Below, piece by piece: positions 26,460 to 36,634 of a stretch of 64,000 nt of DNA. The position numbers were made by a program, and so were the translations under genes. Origin of the DNA: Lysinibacillus sp. G4S2. GTDB lineage: Bacteria; Bacillota; Bacilli; Bacillales_A; Planococcaceae. The notes under the pieces were generated by a model. The model did no database searches. It was given only the letters and a program-made list of their open reading frames with translations, and was not told the origin of the DNA. Every line of letters starts with the position of its first letter. The stretch's first letter is position 1. The DNA is taken from assembly GCF_030348505.1 (NCBI RefSeq), contig NZ_JAUCFJ010000002.1, positions 3,290,001-3,354,000 on the forward strand, read 5' to 3'.

Positions 26460-26873
26460 TCACTTATCCCCTTTTCCACTTTTATCACATAATTCATATA
26501 ACACACCGAAAGATGATTTCGGATGCATGAAAGCAACCTCAGCACCACCAGCACCTGGTCCTGGTTCTTCAGATAAAAGACGTACGCCTTTGTCGCGAAG
26601 CTCTGCCATACGCTCACGAATTCCTGTCACACCGAAAGCTACATGGTGAATACCTTCTCCACGTTTTTCGATATATCCGTGAATAGTACTTTTTTCACTC
26701 ATCGGTTCTAATAACTCAATTTTTACGTTACCCGCATCAATGAATGCAACACGAACCTGTTGAGATTCTACTTCTTCCACTTTCAGTAACTTTAAACCTA
26801 AAGTTTCTGTATAATATGTAATGCGTTCATCAAGATCGCGGACTGCAATCCCAATATGATCTACTTTCTCCAT
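26460..26873 (-). CDS. mce: Methylmalonyl-CoA epimerase
   Basis: 137 residues; ATG 26873 with GAAGGAG upstream. Vicinal-oxygen-chelate fold: KVDHIGIAVRDLDE carries the first metal His, VAFIDAGNVKIELLEP and GIHHVAFGV the others, with a C-terminal Glu in GVLYELCDK. It interconverts (2S)- and (2R)-methylmalonyl-CoA so the mutase can use the carboxylase product. It precedes yqjD with almost no gap. Confidence 0.92.
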   Translation of the reverse strand: MEKVDHIGIAVRDLDERITYYTETLGLKLLKVEEVESQQVRVAFIDAGNVKIELLEPMSEKSTIHGYIEKRGEGIHHVAFGVTGIRERMAELRDKGVRLLSEEPGPGAGGAEVAFMHPKSSFGVLYELCDKSGKGDK

Positions 26874-26998
26874 GGTGACATCTCCTTCTGTTATGGTACA
26901 TGATCTATTTTACAGACTTTTTTGTCAAAACTCTACTACTTGAGAAATTTTTCAGATTTGCTAAACTATTTATAAGAAAAGAAGGAGCGAACGAGCAT

Positions 26999-27094
26999 AT
27001 GAGTAATAAAAAATTTCAAAAAATCGTTGTTTATACTATGATTGTGATTATGTTAATCTCATCTCTAGCATTTGGTTTATCAATGATAATCTAA
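26999..27094 (+). CDS. prli42: Stressosome-associated membrane miniprotein Prli42
   Basis: 31 residues. A short basic N-terminus (MSNKKFQKIVVYTM) is followed by one membrane helix (IVIMLISSLAFGLSMII), the layout of Listeria Prli42, which anchors the stressosome and links it to SigB. GAAGGAG is 11 bases before ATG 26999; an upstream extension of the frame would cover that site and is rejected. It ends at a bidirectional terminator. Confidence 0.8.
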   Translation: MSNKKFQKIVVYTMIVIMLISSLAFGLSMII

Positions 27095-27136
27095 AGAAAG
27101 GCGAGGCGTCTGCATTACTGCGGACGCTCTTTCTTT
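27093..27136. terminator. Bidirectional terminator between prli42 and yqjA
   Basis: AAAGAAAG, GGCGTC and GCA pair with TGC, GACGC and CTTTCTTT. It overlaps the end of the convergent minus-strand gene. Confidence 0.75.
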
Positions 27137-28092
27137 ACCTTTAAACCTTTAAAAGACTGTTTAATTTCTAAATAGCGATCCATTTCCTCTATAAATTGAT
27201 AAAGTGCCGCTTGTGCTAGAAATTGCTCATGGTTATTCGGTAAAGGTAATTGGGCGAAATCTCGCTTTACTTGCTCTAACTTTTCTCTAAAATGACTAGC
27301 TGTATTTCCTGAATGAACGTGCTCACCGAGGTCTTGCAAAAAATCTGCAACGATAATCGCCTCTTGTACTATAACAGGAAGTGCCGTTATTTTCGGTAGT
27401 ACCCTATCAATAATTTCTAACTGCTGTTCACGCATATCAAAATACATGTAATAGTCATTTTTTCGTCTCGTAAAATGATTTTCAACATCTTTAAACGCTA
27501 GGGATTTCGCACTATTCAACGCTTTAATCGCTTCAATAATTTCCTGACCATCCCACAATGTATCGCCTTCTCTTAAATAGTTGGCAATTTCTAAAAAAAT
27601 CTTACTGTAAAGTTCTTCAATTTTAACCCGATAGTAATTTAATTCCTTTTGAATGTCTGGCATATACATATTTATAGCTATTCCCGTCCCATAACCAATT
27701 GCCATTAATGCGAATTCATTATAAACAAGTCCCAATGAAAAACTTTTTGCAGCGTAAATATGCATGATAATAACCGCACTAGAAACAAAGCCATCCGCTA
27801 CTTTTAATGACACGATTGTTGGTATAAAAATGATAAGCATACCTGCTAATGTAAGCGGATGATAGGAAAATAGCTCAAAGCTCAAAAATGCATAAAGCAT
27901 ACCGATTATACTTGCGACAAATCGTGTATAGGCTGCATGAATGGATTTTTTCTTCGTTGGCTGTACACATAATATTGTTAGAATACCAGCTGATGCATAA
28001 GAAGCTAAATCAAAATATTGGGCAATGGCAATAGCGATTGCTGCACCAAATGCCGTTTTTAAAGTACGATAGCCGATTGAAAATTTCTTCAA
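27115..28092 (-). CDS. yqjA: Aromatic-acid exporter family membrane protein, YqjA-like
   Basis: 325 residues; TTG start at 28092 with GGGAGG 9 bases upstream. The N-terminal 145 residues hold about four to six membrane segments (GYRTLKTAFGAAIAIAIAQY, ILTILCVQPTKKKSIHAAY), matching the ArAE_1 domain. The C-terminal 180 residues are soluble and helical (ArAE_1_C). The family is named for export of aromatic acids, but the substrate of the Bacillus proteins is not established to my knowledge. Position next to brxB matches B. subtilis yqjA. Confidence 0.85.
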   Translation of the reverse strand: MKKFSIGYRTLKTAFGAAIAIAIAQYFDLASYASAGILTILCVQPTKKKSIHAAYTRFVASIIGMLYAFLSFELFSYHPLTLAGMLIIFIPTIVSLKVADGFVSSAVIIMHIYAAKSFSLGLVYNEFALMAIGYGTGIAINMYMPDIQKELNYYRVKIEELYSKIFLEIANYLREGDTLWDGQEIIEAIKALNSAKSLAFKDVENHFTRRKNDYYMYFDMREQQLEIIDRVLPKITALPVIVQEAIIVADFLQDLGEHVHSGNTASHFREKLEQVKRDFAQLPLPNNHEQFLAQAALYQFIEEMDRYLEIKQSFKGLKVKKERPQ

Positions 28093-28250
28093 GTCGACTG
28101 CCTCCCATCCTTCAGTATTCTATTTATTTTACTCATTTCAAAGAAAACTATCAGCCGTTCATTTAGCCAATATTACAAAAATTATAAACGCACTTTAATT
28201 ACGTCTAAAGATACCAAAGCTACCAACGGAGAATGTGGTTAGTAAGAAGT

Positions 28251-28278
28251 CTCCGCAGACGCTTTATAGCCTGCGGAG
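28251..28278 (-). terminator. Hairpin after brxB
   Basis: CTCCGCAG / CTGCGGAG stem with a 12-base loop, 45 bases past the brxB stop. The T-run is weak. Confidence 0.5.
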
Positions 28279-28322
28279 CTTTCTACTAAAGAATAACTTC
28301 ACTTTTAATTCAATGATTGAAA

Positions 28323-28763
28323 TTAAAGTTCGTCGCAGTATTCCTCAAAGTTTGCTTGTAGGTTTGTCACTACTGACATTGGGTCATGACCCTCAATTTC
28401 ATAGCGTCCAACTTCTGCTACTACTTGTCCATCCTTTAATAACACAAATGATGGGGAAGATGGTAAATGATCTTCACCGAAGTGATAACGAGCAGCTGCA
28501 GTTGCTTCTTTATCTTGACCAGCAAATACCGTTACAAGATGGTCTGGACGTTTATCATAATGTACGCATTGTGCTGCTGCTGGACGTGCGATACCCCCTG
28601 CACAGCCGCATACTGAGTTTACCATGACTAATGTTGTACCTGGACGAGCAAACGCCTCTTCAACAGCTTCTGGTGTGCGTAGCTGTTCATAACCAGCTGC
28701 CTCAATTTCCGCACGAGCTGTTTTTAAAATTTCTTGCATAAATAAATCGTAATCCATATTCAT
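28323..28763 (-). CDS. brxB: Bacilliredoxin BrxB (YqiW)
   Basis: 146 residues from ATG 28763, with AAAGGGG upstream; an extension of 7 codons would cover that site. Thioredoxin-like fold of the UPF0403/BrxA-BrxB family with the CGC motif at residues 52-54 (SVCGCAGG). It removes bacillithiol from S-bacillithiolated proteins during oxidative stress in the cytosol. In B. subtilis it follows bkdB directly; here mutA, mutB and meaB lie between. Confidence 0.93.
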   Translation of the reverse strand: MNMDYDLFMQEILKTARAEIEAAGYEQLRTPEAVEEAFARPGTTLVMVNSVCGCAGGIARPAAAQCVHYDKRPDHLVTVFAGQDKEATAAARYHFGEDHLPSSPSFVLLKDGQVVAEVGRYEIEGHDPMSVVTNLQANFEEYCDEL

Positions 28764-28888
28764 ATAGCGATTAGCCCCTTTCAAGTTCGCGTCAACCTAG
28801 ACGATATTAGACGCTCATACATCTCCTATCATAGCAGTTAGTGACGAATTTGTGCACCTACTTGCTCATATAAATGAACATATTGTAG

Positions 28889-29980
28889 CTATGATTGTTC
28901 CTCGCCAAATAAACGATCTACACCTTGTGTTACTGTCAACTGTCCATTTAAAATTTGACGTTCGAGAAGTTGCACTTGTGCTTTACGCTCCGGATTGCCA
29001 TAAAACGAATCAATTAACTGGTCAATAATCATCGATTGGAACCAATCTTTCGTCTGATTTTGGCGTCTGATCAACCAGTAATTATTTTCTTCCACGATTT
29101 GTCTGAATTCCCCTATTGTACTCCATACTTTGTCAAGGCCACGTTTTTCCCACGAACTTACTGGCATTGCTGTCGACATCCATCCTGGAGTTGCAGGCTG
29201 TAAGAAATGTAAGATTTGCTTATATTCGGATACCGTTTTTTTCGCTAGACGAACATTATCGCCATCAGCCTTATGGACAACGATGGCATCCGCTAACTCC
29301 ATAATGCCCTTTTTCATGCCTTGGAGCTCGTCTCCAGCACCTGTTAAAACTAACAGTAAGAAGAAATCAACCATACCACGGACATACGTTTCACTTTGTC
29401 CAACACCGACTGTTTCTATTAAAATGACATCATAGCCGGCTGCTTCACAAACAAGCATCGTTTCACGTGTCTTTTTATGAACACCCCCCAGGGTACCAGC
29501 TGAAGGAGAGGGACGGACAAATGCATTAGGCTTCTTCACGAGCTCTTCCATTCGAGTTTTATCGCCTAAAATGCTTCCTCCAGATAAAGAAGAGCTTGGA
29601 TCAATCGCAAGGACTGCCACTTTTTTTCCCATCTCACAAAGCATCGTTCCGAAAGCCTCAATGAACGAACTCTTTCCCGCACCAGGAACGCCTGTAATCC
29701 CAATACGGACACTGTTTCCTGTATGTGGTAGAAGCTCTTGTAGAAGTTCTTGTGCTTGCACTTTATGCGTTACATTTGAACTTTCAATGAGTGTAATAGC
29801 TTTTGACAAGTGTGTACGAGAGCCTGCACGTACTTCTCGTGCAAGCTCCTGTAAGTTTAGTTTGTCTGCTTTTTTCTTGCGGAATTTTTTCGGTGTACTA
29901 TATTGCATTCCGTCGTGAGTTGCCTCTACTCCGTCCATAACAAATAGCGCACTTTCTGGCATTCCTTTGTTTTTGTCCAT
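28889..29980 (-). CDS. meaB: Methylmalonyl-CoA mutase-associated GTPase MeaB
   Basis: 363 residues. G3E/SIMIBI GTPase with Walker A GVPGAGKSSF, a switch region with GSILGDKTRMEELVKKPNAF, ETVGVGQSE and the base motif HKADGDN. It guards the mutase by gating entry of adenosylcobalamin and expelling damaged cofactor. Its ATG overlaps the mutB stop by one base (TAATG), so it is coupled to the mutase genes. Confidence 0.94.
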   Translation of the reverse strand: MDKNKGMPESALFVMDGVEATHDGMQYSTPKKFRKKKADKLNLQELAREVRAGSRTHLSKAITLIESSNVTHKVQAQELLQELLPHTGNSVRIGITGVPGAGKSSFIEAFGTMLCEMGKKVAVLAIDPSSSLSGGSILGDKTRMEELVKKPNAFVRPSPSAGTLGGVHKKTRETMLVCEAAGYDVILIETVGVGQSETYVRGMVDFFLLLVLTGAGDELQGMKKGIMELADAIVVHKADGDNVRLAKKTVSEYKQILHFLQPATPGWMSTAMPVSSWEKRGLDKVWSTIGEFRQIVEENNYWLIRRQNQTKDWFQSMIIDQLIDSFYGNPERKAQVQLLERQILNGQLTVTQGVDRLFGEEQS

Positions 29981-32133
29981 TATTCAGACACTTCCTCGTA
30001 GCCTAAACGTTTGTAAATCTCTTCAATAATCTTTTGTGCTGATACAGGAATAACTGTACCAGGTCCAAAAATCGCTACTGCGCCAGCGTTATAAAGGAAA
30101 TCATAATCTTGTGCTGGAATTACACCACCAACAATAATAATGATATCTTCGCGGCCTAGTTTTTCTAGCTCTGCTACTAATTCAGGAACTAAAGTTTTAT
30201 GACCAGCTGCTAATGAAGATACGCCAATCACATGAACATCGTTTTCCACTGCCATTTGAGCTGCCTCAGCCGGTGTCATAAATAACGGTGAAATATCTAC
30301 GTCAAATCCTAAGTCAGCATAACCCGTTGCCACGACCTTCGCACCACGGTCATGTCCATCTTGTCCCATTTTCGCTACTAAAATACGTGGACGACGACCT
30401 TCATTTTCAAGGAACTCCTCTGTCATTTGTTTCACTTCAGTAATTTGCTCTTCATCTGAGAAGTTTGCAGAGTACACGCCAGAGATTGAACGGATTACCG
30501 CTTTATGACGACCAGAAACAACTTCAATTGCATCGGAAATTTCGCCTAATGAAGCACGAGCACGAGCAGCATCTACTGCTATTGCTAATAAGTTTTCTTC
30601 ACCATCTTGCGCCGCTTTCGTTAATCGCGCTAGATGTTTTTGTACTTCAGCTTCATCACGAGCTGCCTTCATCGCTTCTAAACGTTCAATTTGCTTTTGA
30701 CGAACTAGTGTATTATCAATGTCAAGAATGTCGATCGGTTCTTCTTTTTCTAAACGATATTTGTTGACACCAACGATTGTTTCAGTTTTAGAGTCGATTT
30801 TCGCTTGACGTTTTGCCGCAGCTTCCTCGACTTTCATTTTTGGAAGACCTGTTTCAATCGCTTTCGCCATACCGCCAAGCTCTTCGATTTCTTCAATTAA
30901 TGCCCACGCAGATTTTGTAATCTCGTTTGTCAATTTTTCCACATAGTATGAACCGCCCCATGGATCAATTACTTTCGTCATTGCCGTTTCTTCTTGTAAG
31001 AATAGCTGTGTATTACGTGCAATACGTGCAGAGAAATCCGTTGGTAGAGCAATCGCTTCATCAAGTGCATTTGTATGAAGAGATTGCGTATGCCCCATTG
31101 ATGACGCATTCGCTTCGATTAATGTACGTGTCACATTGTTAAATGGATCTTGCTCTGTTAAAGACCAGCCAGATGTTTGTGAGTGTGTACGAAGTGCTAA
31201 TGTCTTAGGATTTTTTGGATTAAACGTTGACATCATTTGTGCCCAAATTCGGCGTGCTGCACGCATTTTTGCAACTTCCATATAATAGTTCATACCGATT
31301 GCCCAGAAGAATGATAAACGCGGTGCAAAGGCATCAATATCGATTCCAGCTTTAAGCCCTGTACGAACATATTCAAGACCATCTGCTAATGTGTAAGCAA
31401 GCTCGATGTCATTTGTTGCCCCCGCTTCTTGAATATGGTAACCAGAGATCGAAATTGAGTTAAATTTTGGCATATATTTCGCCGTAAATTCAAAAATATC
31501 TGCAATAATTTTCATAGACATTGCTGGCGGATAAATATATGTGTTACGAACCATGTATTCTTTTAAAATATCGTTTTGAATCGTACCAGCAAGCTTGTCT
31601 GGTGTAACTCCCTGCTCTTCAGCTGCAACGATATAGAATGCAAGAACTGGTAATACAGCACCATTCATTGTCATAGAAACCGACATTTGATCTAAAGGAA
31701 TTTGGTCAAATAAGATTTTCATATCTTCTACTGAGTCAATCGCAACCCCAGCTTTACCAACATCCCCTGTTACACGTGGATGGTCTGAGTCATAGCCACG
31801 GTGAGTTGCTAAGTCAAAGGCAACAGAAAGACCTTTTTGACCCATTGCTAAGTTACGTTTGTAGAATGCATTTGATTCTTCAGCTGTTGAGAAACCAGCA
31901 TATTGACGAACTGTCCAAGGACGAGCTACATACATAGTAGGGTATGGACCACGTGTATTTGGCGCAATACCTGCAACATCATTTAAATGTTTTGCATCTT
32001 TAATATCTTCTTTTGAATAAATATCTTTAATTTCGATACCTTCATTTGTCATGAATTTTTCTTCTGACGCTTGAGGTGCTTCAGCTGCTAATACTTTTTC
32101 GATTTCAACTGCACTAAAATTTGGCTTGCTCAT
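29980..32133 (-). CDS. mutB: Methylmalonyl-CoA mutase large (catalytic) subunit
   Basis: 717 residues. The N-terminal TIM barrel binds the CoA ester ([35 protein letters not shown]). The C-terminal B12 domain has the lower-ligand motif [11 protein letters not shown], then [10 protein letters not shown] and IIVGGVIP. It converts (2R)-methylmalonyl-CoA to succinyl-CoA with adenosylcobalamin. It overlaps mutA by four bases (ATGA) and meaB by one, forming a tight operon. Confidence 0.95.
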   Translation of the reverse strand: MSKPNFSAVEIEKVLAAEAPQASEEKFMTNEGIEIKDIYSKEDIKDAKHLNDVAGIAPNTRGPYPTMYVARPWTVRQYAGFSTAEESNAFYKRNLAMGQKGLSVAFDLATHRGYDSDHPRVTGDVGKAGVAIDSVEDMKILFDQIPLDQMSVSMTMNGAVLPVLAFYIVAAEEQGVTPDKLAGTIQNDILKEYMVRNTYIYPPAMSMKIIADIFEFTAKYMPKFNSISISGYHIQEAGATNDIELAYTLADGLEYVRTGLKAGIDIDAFAPRLSFFWAIGMNYYMEVAKMRAARRIWAQMMSTFNPKNPKTLALRTHSQTSGWSLTEQDPFNNVTRTLIEANASSMGHTQSLHTNALDEAIALPTDFSARIARNTQLFLQEETAMTKVIDPWGGSYYVEKLTNEITKSAWALIEEIEELGGMAKAIETGLPKMKVEEAAAKRQAKIDSKTETIVGVNKYRLEKEEPIDILDIDNTLVRQKQIERLEAMKAARDEAEVQKHLARLTKAAQDGEENLLAIAVDAARARASLGEISDAIEVVSGRHKAVIRSISGVYSANFSDEEQITEVKQMTEEFLENEGRRPRILVAKMGQDGHDRGAKVVATGYADLGFDVDISPLFMTPAEAAQMAVENDVHVIGVSSLAAGHKTLVPELVAELEKLGREDIIIIVGGVIPAQDYDFLYNAGAVAIFGPGTVIPVSAQKIIEEIYKRLGYEEVSE

Positions 32134-33833
32134 CGTTGGACCTCCTTCATGCTAGCGAACACTGAATTAAATTTTTCAATGATGTTCTGTCCTGCGAAAA
32201 TAAAGCCGTTTAAGCCATTTGCTAACCAAGCTTCTTCTTCGTCTTTAAATTTACCTGCAACGTCAACAATTACGTTAGCTGGTTTACCTGCTAAAATTGC
32301 CGGTACTAATTCTTTTGTATCATCATCATTACCTGCGATCACCACATATGTAGCTTCAGTAGAGTTTATCCAAGCTAGTGCTTCTTCAGCTGTAGCAACT
32401 GGTTCACTTTTTTCTGGTACTAGACCTACAGTGTTTAAGAAACCTGACACGAAATCGGCACGTGGTTTTGAGCTTTTTAGTGTACCTAATGCTAAAATCC
32501 CTGTTTTCACATTTGCCGCTGTCATTTCAGCACGTAATTGCTCGAAAGGTATAGCAATTCGCTTAATCTCTGCAAACGCTGGATTTGTTGCGCTTTCAAA
32601 CACATCTGCTGGGTTGGCATAAATATTTGTACCGATTAATGATTGCTTACGCGTTTGTGCCGCCTTAATACGAGCTTGATAAGATTTTTCCAGTTCCTCA
32701 GCAAGCTGTCCTGATGCAGTGTAAGCGTCGATGCCTCCAGCTGCTTCAATTTCTAAGAACAATGCCCAAGCTTCTTTCACAAAATCTGCTGTTAATGACT
32801 CAATAAAGTAAGAGCCACCAGCTGGGTCTATAACTTTTAAAACATTTGTTTCTTCTTTTAAGATTAAAGATACATTCCGTGCAATACGAACCGATTGATC
32901 TGTTGGTGTCGTTAATGCATCATGAGGGTGAACTGTAAAGACATCCGCACCACCGATTAAGCCCGAAAGCGCTTCATTTGCTACACGTAATAAGTTTACA
33001 TAAACATCCAGCTTCGAGAAGCTTCTTAATGACGTCTCAGCAATAGTTGGAACTTTCACGCTGTCAGATACTCCATAAGCGGATGAGAACGCTTTCCAAA
33101 GTACTTTAAAAGCACGAAGTTTGGCAATCTCTGTAAAGAACTGTGTATCCACTGCAAATGATACATAAAACTTCTTCGCGAACGCTTCAAAGCTTTCTTC
33201 TTGATTTGCGTATTTTGCGGCTAATGCAAGTGCATAGGCTAATTCTTGCACAGCGTTAGCTCCTTCATTATGATAAACCGTTGTGTCCGCGCCGACTGAG
33301 CGCACGCTCGGGAAATCAGTTAAAGAGATTAGGTTTTTCGATACGATGAAACCTTTTACAGTTTCTCGCTGATCAACTGTTATTTTGTCGAATACTGCTA
33401 ATAATGGGTCATTTGAATTTTCAACCGACATTTTAAACGAATATTCTGTGAAATAATTCGCTAATTGTGCCAATACTTCTTCAGTCCATTCAAAATTTAC
33501 ACGGCTATCAATTGTTACTACTTCATTGCCTCGAGCTAAGCTATCATCAAGCTTTGCAAAAAATGCTTCGCTTGTATCAGCGTATATTTGTTGTGCCACT
33601 CGATATGCTTGATTATTTTGTAGGGAACGGATTGTGGCAACTTGTTTATCAAGTTCTTCACCAAGTTTTGCTACTAAACTTTCTTGAGTGTAAAGTGGTT
33701 CTAGTGTAACACCTTCACTTGTTTTCGTTAAAAGAGACTCGAATGGTTTCCCTTTTAAAGCCTTGATTGCTGCATCTTGCCATTCTGAATAGGACGGCTT
33801 TTCAAATTCAATATTTTTCATGTTGTTTGACAT
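32130..33833 (-). CDS. mutA: Methylmalonyl-CoA mutase small subunit
   Basis: 567 residues. It shares the mutase barrel fold with the large subunit ([40 protein letters not shown]) but lacks the DxHxxG cobalamin motif in the C-terminal domain, as expected for the non-catalytic partner. The ATG at 33833 is the only in-frame start near the 5' end. The purine-rich GGGGGG is about 17 bases away, an unusually long spacing. First gene of mutA-mutB-meaB. Confidence 0.92.
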   Translation of the reverse strand: MSNNMKNIEFEKPSYSEWQDAAIKALKGKPFESLLTKTSEGVTLEPLYTQESLVAKLGEELDKQVATIRSLQNNQAYRVAQQIYADTSEAFFAKLDDSLARGNEVVTIDSRVNFEWTEEVLAQLANYFTEYSFKMSVENSNDPLLAVFDKITVDQRETVKGFIVSKNLISLTDFPSVRSVGADTTVYHNEGANAVQELAYALALAAKYANQEESFEAFAKKFYVSFAVDTQFFTEIAKLRAFKVLWKAFSSAYGVSDSVKVPTIAETSLRSFSKLDVYVNLLRVANEALSGLIGGADVFTVHPHDALTTPTDQSVRIARNVSLILKEETNVLKVIDPAGGSYFIESLTADFVKEAWALFLEIEAAGGIDAYTASGQLAEELEKSYQARIKAAQTRKQSLIGTNIYANPADVFESATNPAFAEIKRIAIPFEQLRAEMTAANVKTGILALGTLKSSKPRADFVSGFLNTVGLVPEKSEPVATAEEALAWINSTEATYVVIAGNDDDTKELVPAILAGKPANVIVDVAGKFKDEEEAWLANGLNGFIFAGQNIIEKFNSVFASMKEVQR

Positions 33834-33907
33834 GCGGACGCTTAATCAGCTTCCCCCCTTAGTAGTTTCTACTTGTTATTCTACATGACAAATTGCAACT
33901 GGAAAAG

Positions 33908-33946
33908 CAAAAAAAATTCGGAAACCGTTATACAACAGGTTTCCGA
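33908..33946 (-). terminator. Terminator of the bkd operon
   Basis: TCGGAAACC / GGTTTCCGA hairpin followed on the minus strand by AATTTTTTTTGC, 8 bases past the bkdB stop. It separates bkd from mutA. Confidence 0.85.
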
Positions 33947-33953
33947 CAAGTCA

Positions 33954-35300
33954 TCAGTAGACTGACGTTGAAGATTTATTTGTATTTTCGAGTATTTCTT
34001 TCACCCTATTTAGGAATTTACCACAAACAAGTCCATCAAGAACACGATGATCTAAAGATAAACATAAATTCACAATATCTCGTGCAGCGAACATTCCACC
34101 AGGTAAAACAACCGGTTTTTTTACAATACTTTCCACTTGAAGAATTGCTGCTTGTGGATAATTAATGATGCCCATCGACTGAACAGAGCCGAATGCACCC
34201 GTATTATTTACCGTAAATGTACCACCTTTTATATCATCCATCGTCAGTTTCCCAGCACGAACTTTCATTGCAAGCTCATGAATTTCTTTAGCAATACCTT
34301 TAATCGATTTTTCATCAGCGTGTTTTATAACAGGGACAAATAAGGCATCCTCTGTCGCGACTGCAATGGAAATATTTATGTCATGCTTTTGAATGATTTT
34401 GTCCTCTGCCCACATAGAATTCATCATCGGGAATTCCTTAAGAGCTTGCGAGACAGCTTTTACAAAGAAAGCAAAATACGTAATATTAAAGCCTTCTTTT
34501 TGCTTAAACTCTGTCTTTATGCTATCACGATATGCTACTAAATCAGTAACATCTACTTCCATCATCATCCATGCATGTGGCACTTCCTGAGCACTTCGTA
34601 CCATATTATTAGCGATAGCACGACGCACCTTCGTTACTGGAATTTCAACATCACCTGCTTGAATAGATTGTACTGGTGTAGCAGGTTGAGTATCATTGTC
34701 CTGTGATGCAGGTGCTACAATAGGTGCTGACTGTTGAACGGCTGTATTGACAGCAGACGGTGTTTCAACCTGAGAAGTTGGCACATTTCCTGTTTCAATC
34801 AATTTCATAAGGTCTTTTCTTGTAATGCGTCCCCCTTCACCAGTTCCTGTGACTTGGTCAAGTGCAATATCATGCTCTTGTGCAAGTCGAAGAACCGCTG
34901 GAGAATAACGGACTTTATCCTGTCGAACCGTTTTTTGTGATGCTATTATAGCTGTAGTTGGCTGCGGAATCTCCTGTTTCTTTTGTACACCTGCATTTAA
35001 AATAGCTGTACTTACCGCTGATTTTTTCGGTGGAGGCGGAGGAGGTAATTCGCTGTCACCTGCTATTTCAACGCAACAAACGACTGCTCCAACGGGTAAT
35101 GTTTGCCCTTCCTCTGCTAGTAGCTCTGTAATGACTCCTTCAAAAGAAGACGGGATTTCTGCATTTACTTTATCTGTTACAACTTCTGCTAGTGGATCAT
35201 ATTTTTTTACCGTATCACCTGGCTTGACAAGCCATTTTTCAATCGTACCTTCTGTTACACTTTCGCCGAGCTGTGGCATTGTAATATTTTGAATAGCCAT
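33954..35300 (-). CDS. bkdB: Branched-chain alpha-keto acid dehydrogenase E2 (lipoamide acyltransferase)
   Basis: 448 residues if the second of two adjacent ATGs (35300) is used, 8 bases from GGGAGG; 35303 is equally in frame. Domains in order: lipoyl (1-78, lysine in VVTDKVNAEIP), a Pro-rich linker, E1/E3-binding domain (about 128-165, YSPAVLRLAQEHDIALDQV), a second linker, and the CoA acyltransferase core (210-449) ending in the active-site HRVLDG. It forms the core of the complex and passes branched acyl groups to CoA. Confidence 0.93.
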   Translation of the reverse strand: MAIQNITMPQLGESVTEGTIEKWLVKPGDTVKKYDPLAEVVTDKVNAEIPSSFEGVITELLAEEGQTLPVGAVVCCVEIAGDSELPPPPPPKKSAVSTAILNAGVQKKQEIPQPTTAIIASQKTVRQDKVRYSPAVLRLAQEHDIALDQVTGTGEGGRITRKDLMKLIETGNVPTSQVETPSAVNTAVQQSAPIVAPASQDNDTQPATPVQSIQAGDVEIPVTKVRRAIANNMVRSAQEVPHAWMMMEVDVTDLVAYRDSIKTEFKQKEGFNITYFAFFVKAVSQALKEFPMMNSMWAEDKIIQKHDINISIAVATEDALFVPVIKHADEKSIKGIAKEIHELAMKVRAGKLTMDDIKGGTFTVNNTGAFGSVQSMGIINYPQAAILQVESIVKKPVVLPGGMFAARDIVNLCLSLDHRVLDGLVCGKFLNRVKEILENTNKSSTSVY

Positions 35301-35303
35301 CAT

Positions 35304-35650
35304 CTATTCCTCCCATCAAGTATGCCTAGGTGTAATTGTATCTATCGAATTACTATCATATTCATAATAAACTCATTACCAAAAAGGGGTTGGTTTTTCG
35401 TTCCGACTGAGCGCTTTACTAGGGACGTCCAATCTTCACTCCAATCAACTTATATACATGACATAACGTTGTAACAAATGTCATCCCTATCTTTTGATGA
35501 TGAGCCTTAAAATAACTGTGACACTATGAAGCATCAGGCTTTGACGCGTTGATAAACAATCACACATATTTTAACTTTCGCCACAATTACATTAGCTGAA
35601 AGAAGTTAATATCTGTTGATCTGTCCGAGGGTTTAACTTTTTTCAACAAA
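35304..35650. repeat. Gap inside the bkd operon holding a dispersed-repeat fragment
   Basis: About 350 bp without a gene. The segment 35383-35460 (GGTTGGTTTTTCGTTCCGAC, then GAGCGC, and CCAATCAACTTA) is a degraded member of the GTTGATTTTCGTTCC repeat family. No terminator-grade hairpin is evident, so bkdAB-bkdB transcription may still run through. Confidence 0.5.
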
Positions 35651-36634
35651 TTAGAATGCAGCTAGTTCTCGCATCGCACGTTCTACTTTTTCAGGGTTGA
35701 TCATAAAATACTTTTCCATCGTCGGTGCATACGGCATTGCCGGAACATCTGGTCCTGCTAGGCGTTGGATTGGTGCATCGAGTTCAAATAAGCAATGCTC
35801 TGCAATGATTGCTGCTACCTCACTCATGATGCTTCCCTCTTTATTATCCTCAGTAACTAGTAAAACTTTTCCTGTTTTACTCGCCGCCTCAATGATTGCC
35901 TCTTTATCGAGTGGATATACCGTGCGTAGGTCAAGAATATGAGCGGAAATACCGTCTGCTGCAAGGCGCTCAGCTGCTTGTAATGCAAAATGGACAGCTA
36001 ATCCATACGTAATGACAGTAACGTCTTCCCCTTCACGCTTAACATCTGCCTTCCCAATCGGTAATGTGTAGTCGTCCGTTGGCACTTCACCTTTTATGAG
36101 TCGATAAGCACGTTTATGTTCGAAAAATAGTACTGGATCCTCATCACGGATTGCTGCTTTTAACAAGCCTTTTGCATCATATGGCGTGGACGGAATAACA
36201 ATTTTCAATCCAGGTGTTCCTGCAAAAAGTGCCTCTACAGATTGCGAATGATAAAGTGCTCCGTGTATACCTCCGCCAAAAGGTGCACGTATAACCATTG
36301 GGCAAGACCAGTCATTATTCGAACGATAGCGGATTTTTGCAGCCTCAGAAACGATTTGGTTAACAGCAGGCATGATGAAATCAGCGAATTGCATCTCGGC
36401 AATTGGACGCATACCATACATCGCAGCACCAATACCAACACCTGCAATGGCACTCTCTGCAAGAGGCGTATCAAGTACCCGATGTTCACCAAATTGTTCA
36501 TAAAGACCTGTTGTTGCTTTGAAAACCCCGCCTTTGCGACCAACGTCCTCTCCTAAAATGAAAACACGCTCATCACGTTCCATCTCTTCCTTCATCGCTA
36601 ATGTAATCGCATCAATATAAGACATCACTGCCAT
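35651..36634 (-). CDS. bkdAB: Branched-chain alpha-keto acid dehydrogenase E1 beta
   Basis: 327 residues. Transketolase-like pyrimidine-binding fold: FILGEDVGRKGGVFKATTGL, ADFIMPAVNQIVSEAAK, MVIRAPFGGGIHGALYHSQS, then the C-terminal half LVTEDNKEGSIMSEVAA. With E1 alpha it decarboxylates the 2-keto acids of valine, leucine and isoleucine using thiamine diphosphate. Its ATG overlaps the E1 alpha stop by one base. Confidence 0.95.
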   Translation of the reverse strand: MAVMSYIDAITLAMKEEMERDERVFILGEDVGRKGGVFKATTGLYEQFGEHRVLDTPLAESAIAGVGIGAAMYGMRPIAEMQFADFIMPAVNQIVSEAAKIRYRSNNDWSCPMVIRAPFGGGIHGALYHSQSVEALFAGTPGLKIVIPSTPYDAKGLLKAAIRDEDPVLFFEHKRAYRLIKGEVPTDDYTLPIGKADVKREGEDVTVITYGLAVHFALQAAERLAADGISAHILDLRTVYPLDKEAIIEAASKTGKVLLVTEDNKEGSIMSEVAAIIAEHCLFELDAPIQRLAGPDVPAMPYAPTMEKYFMINPEKVERAMRELAAF

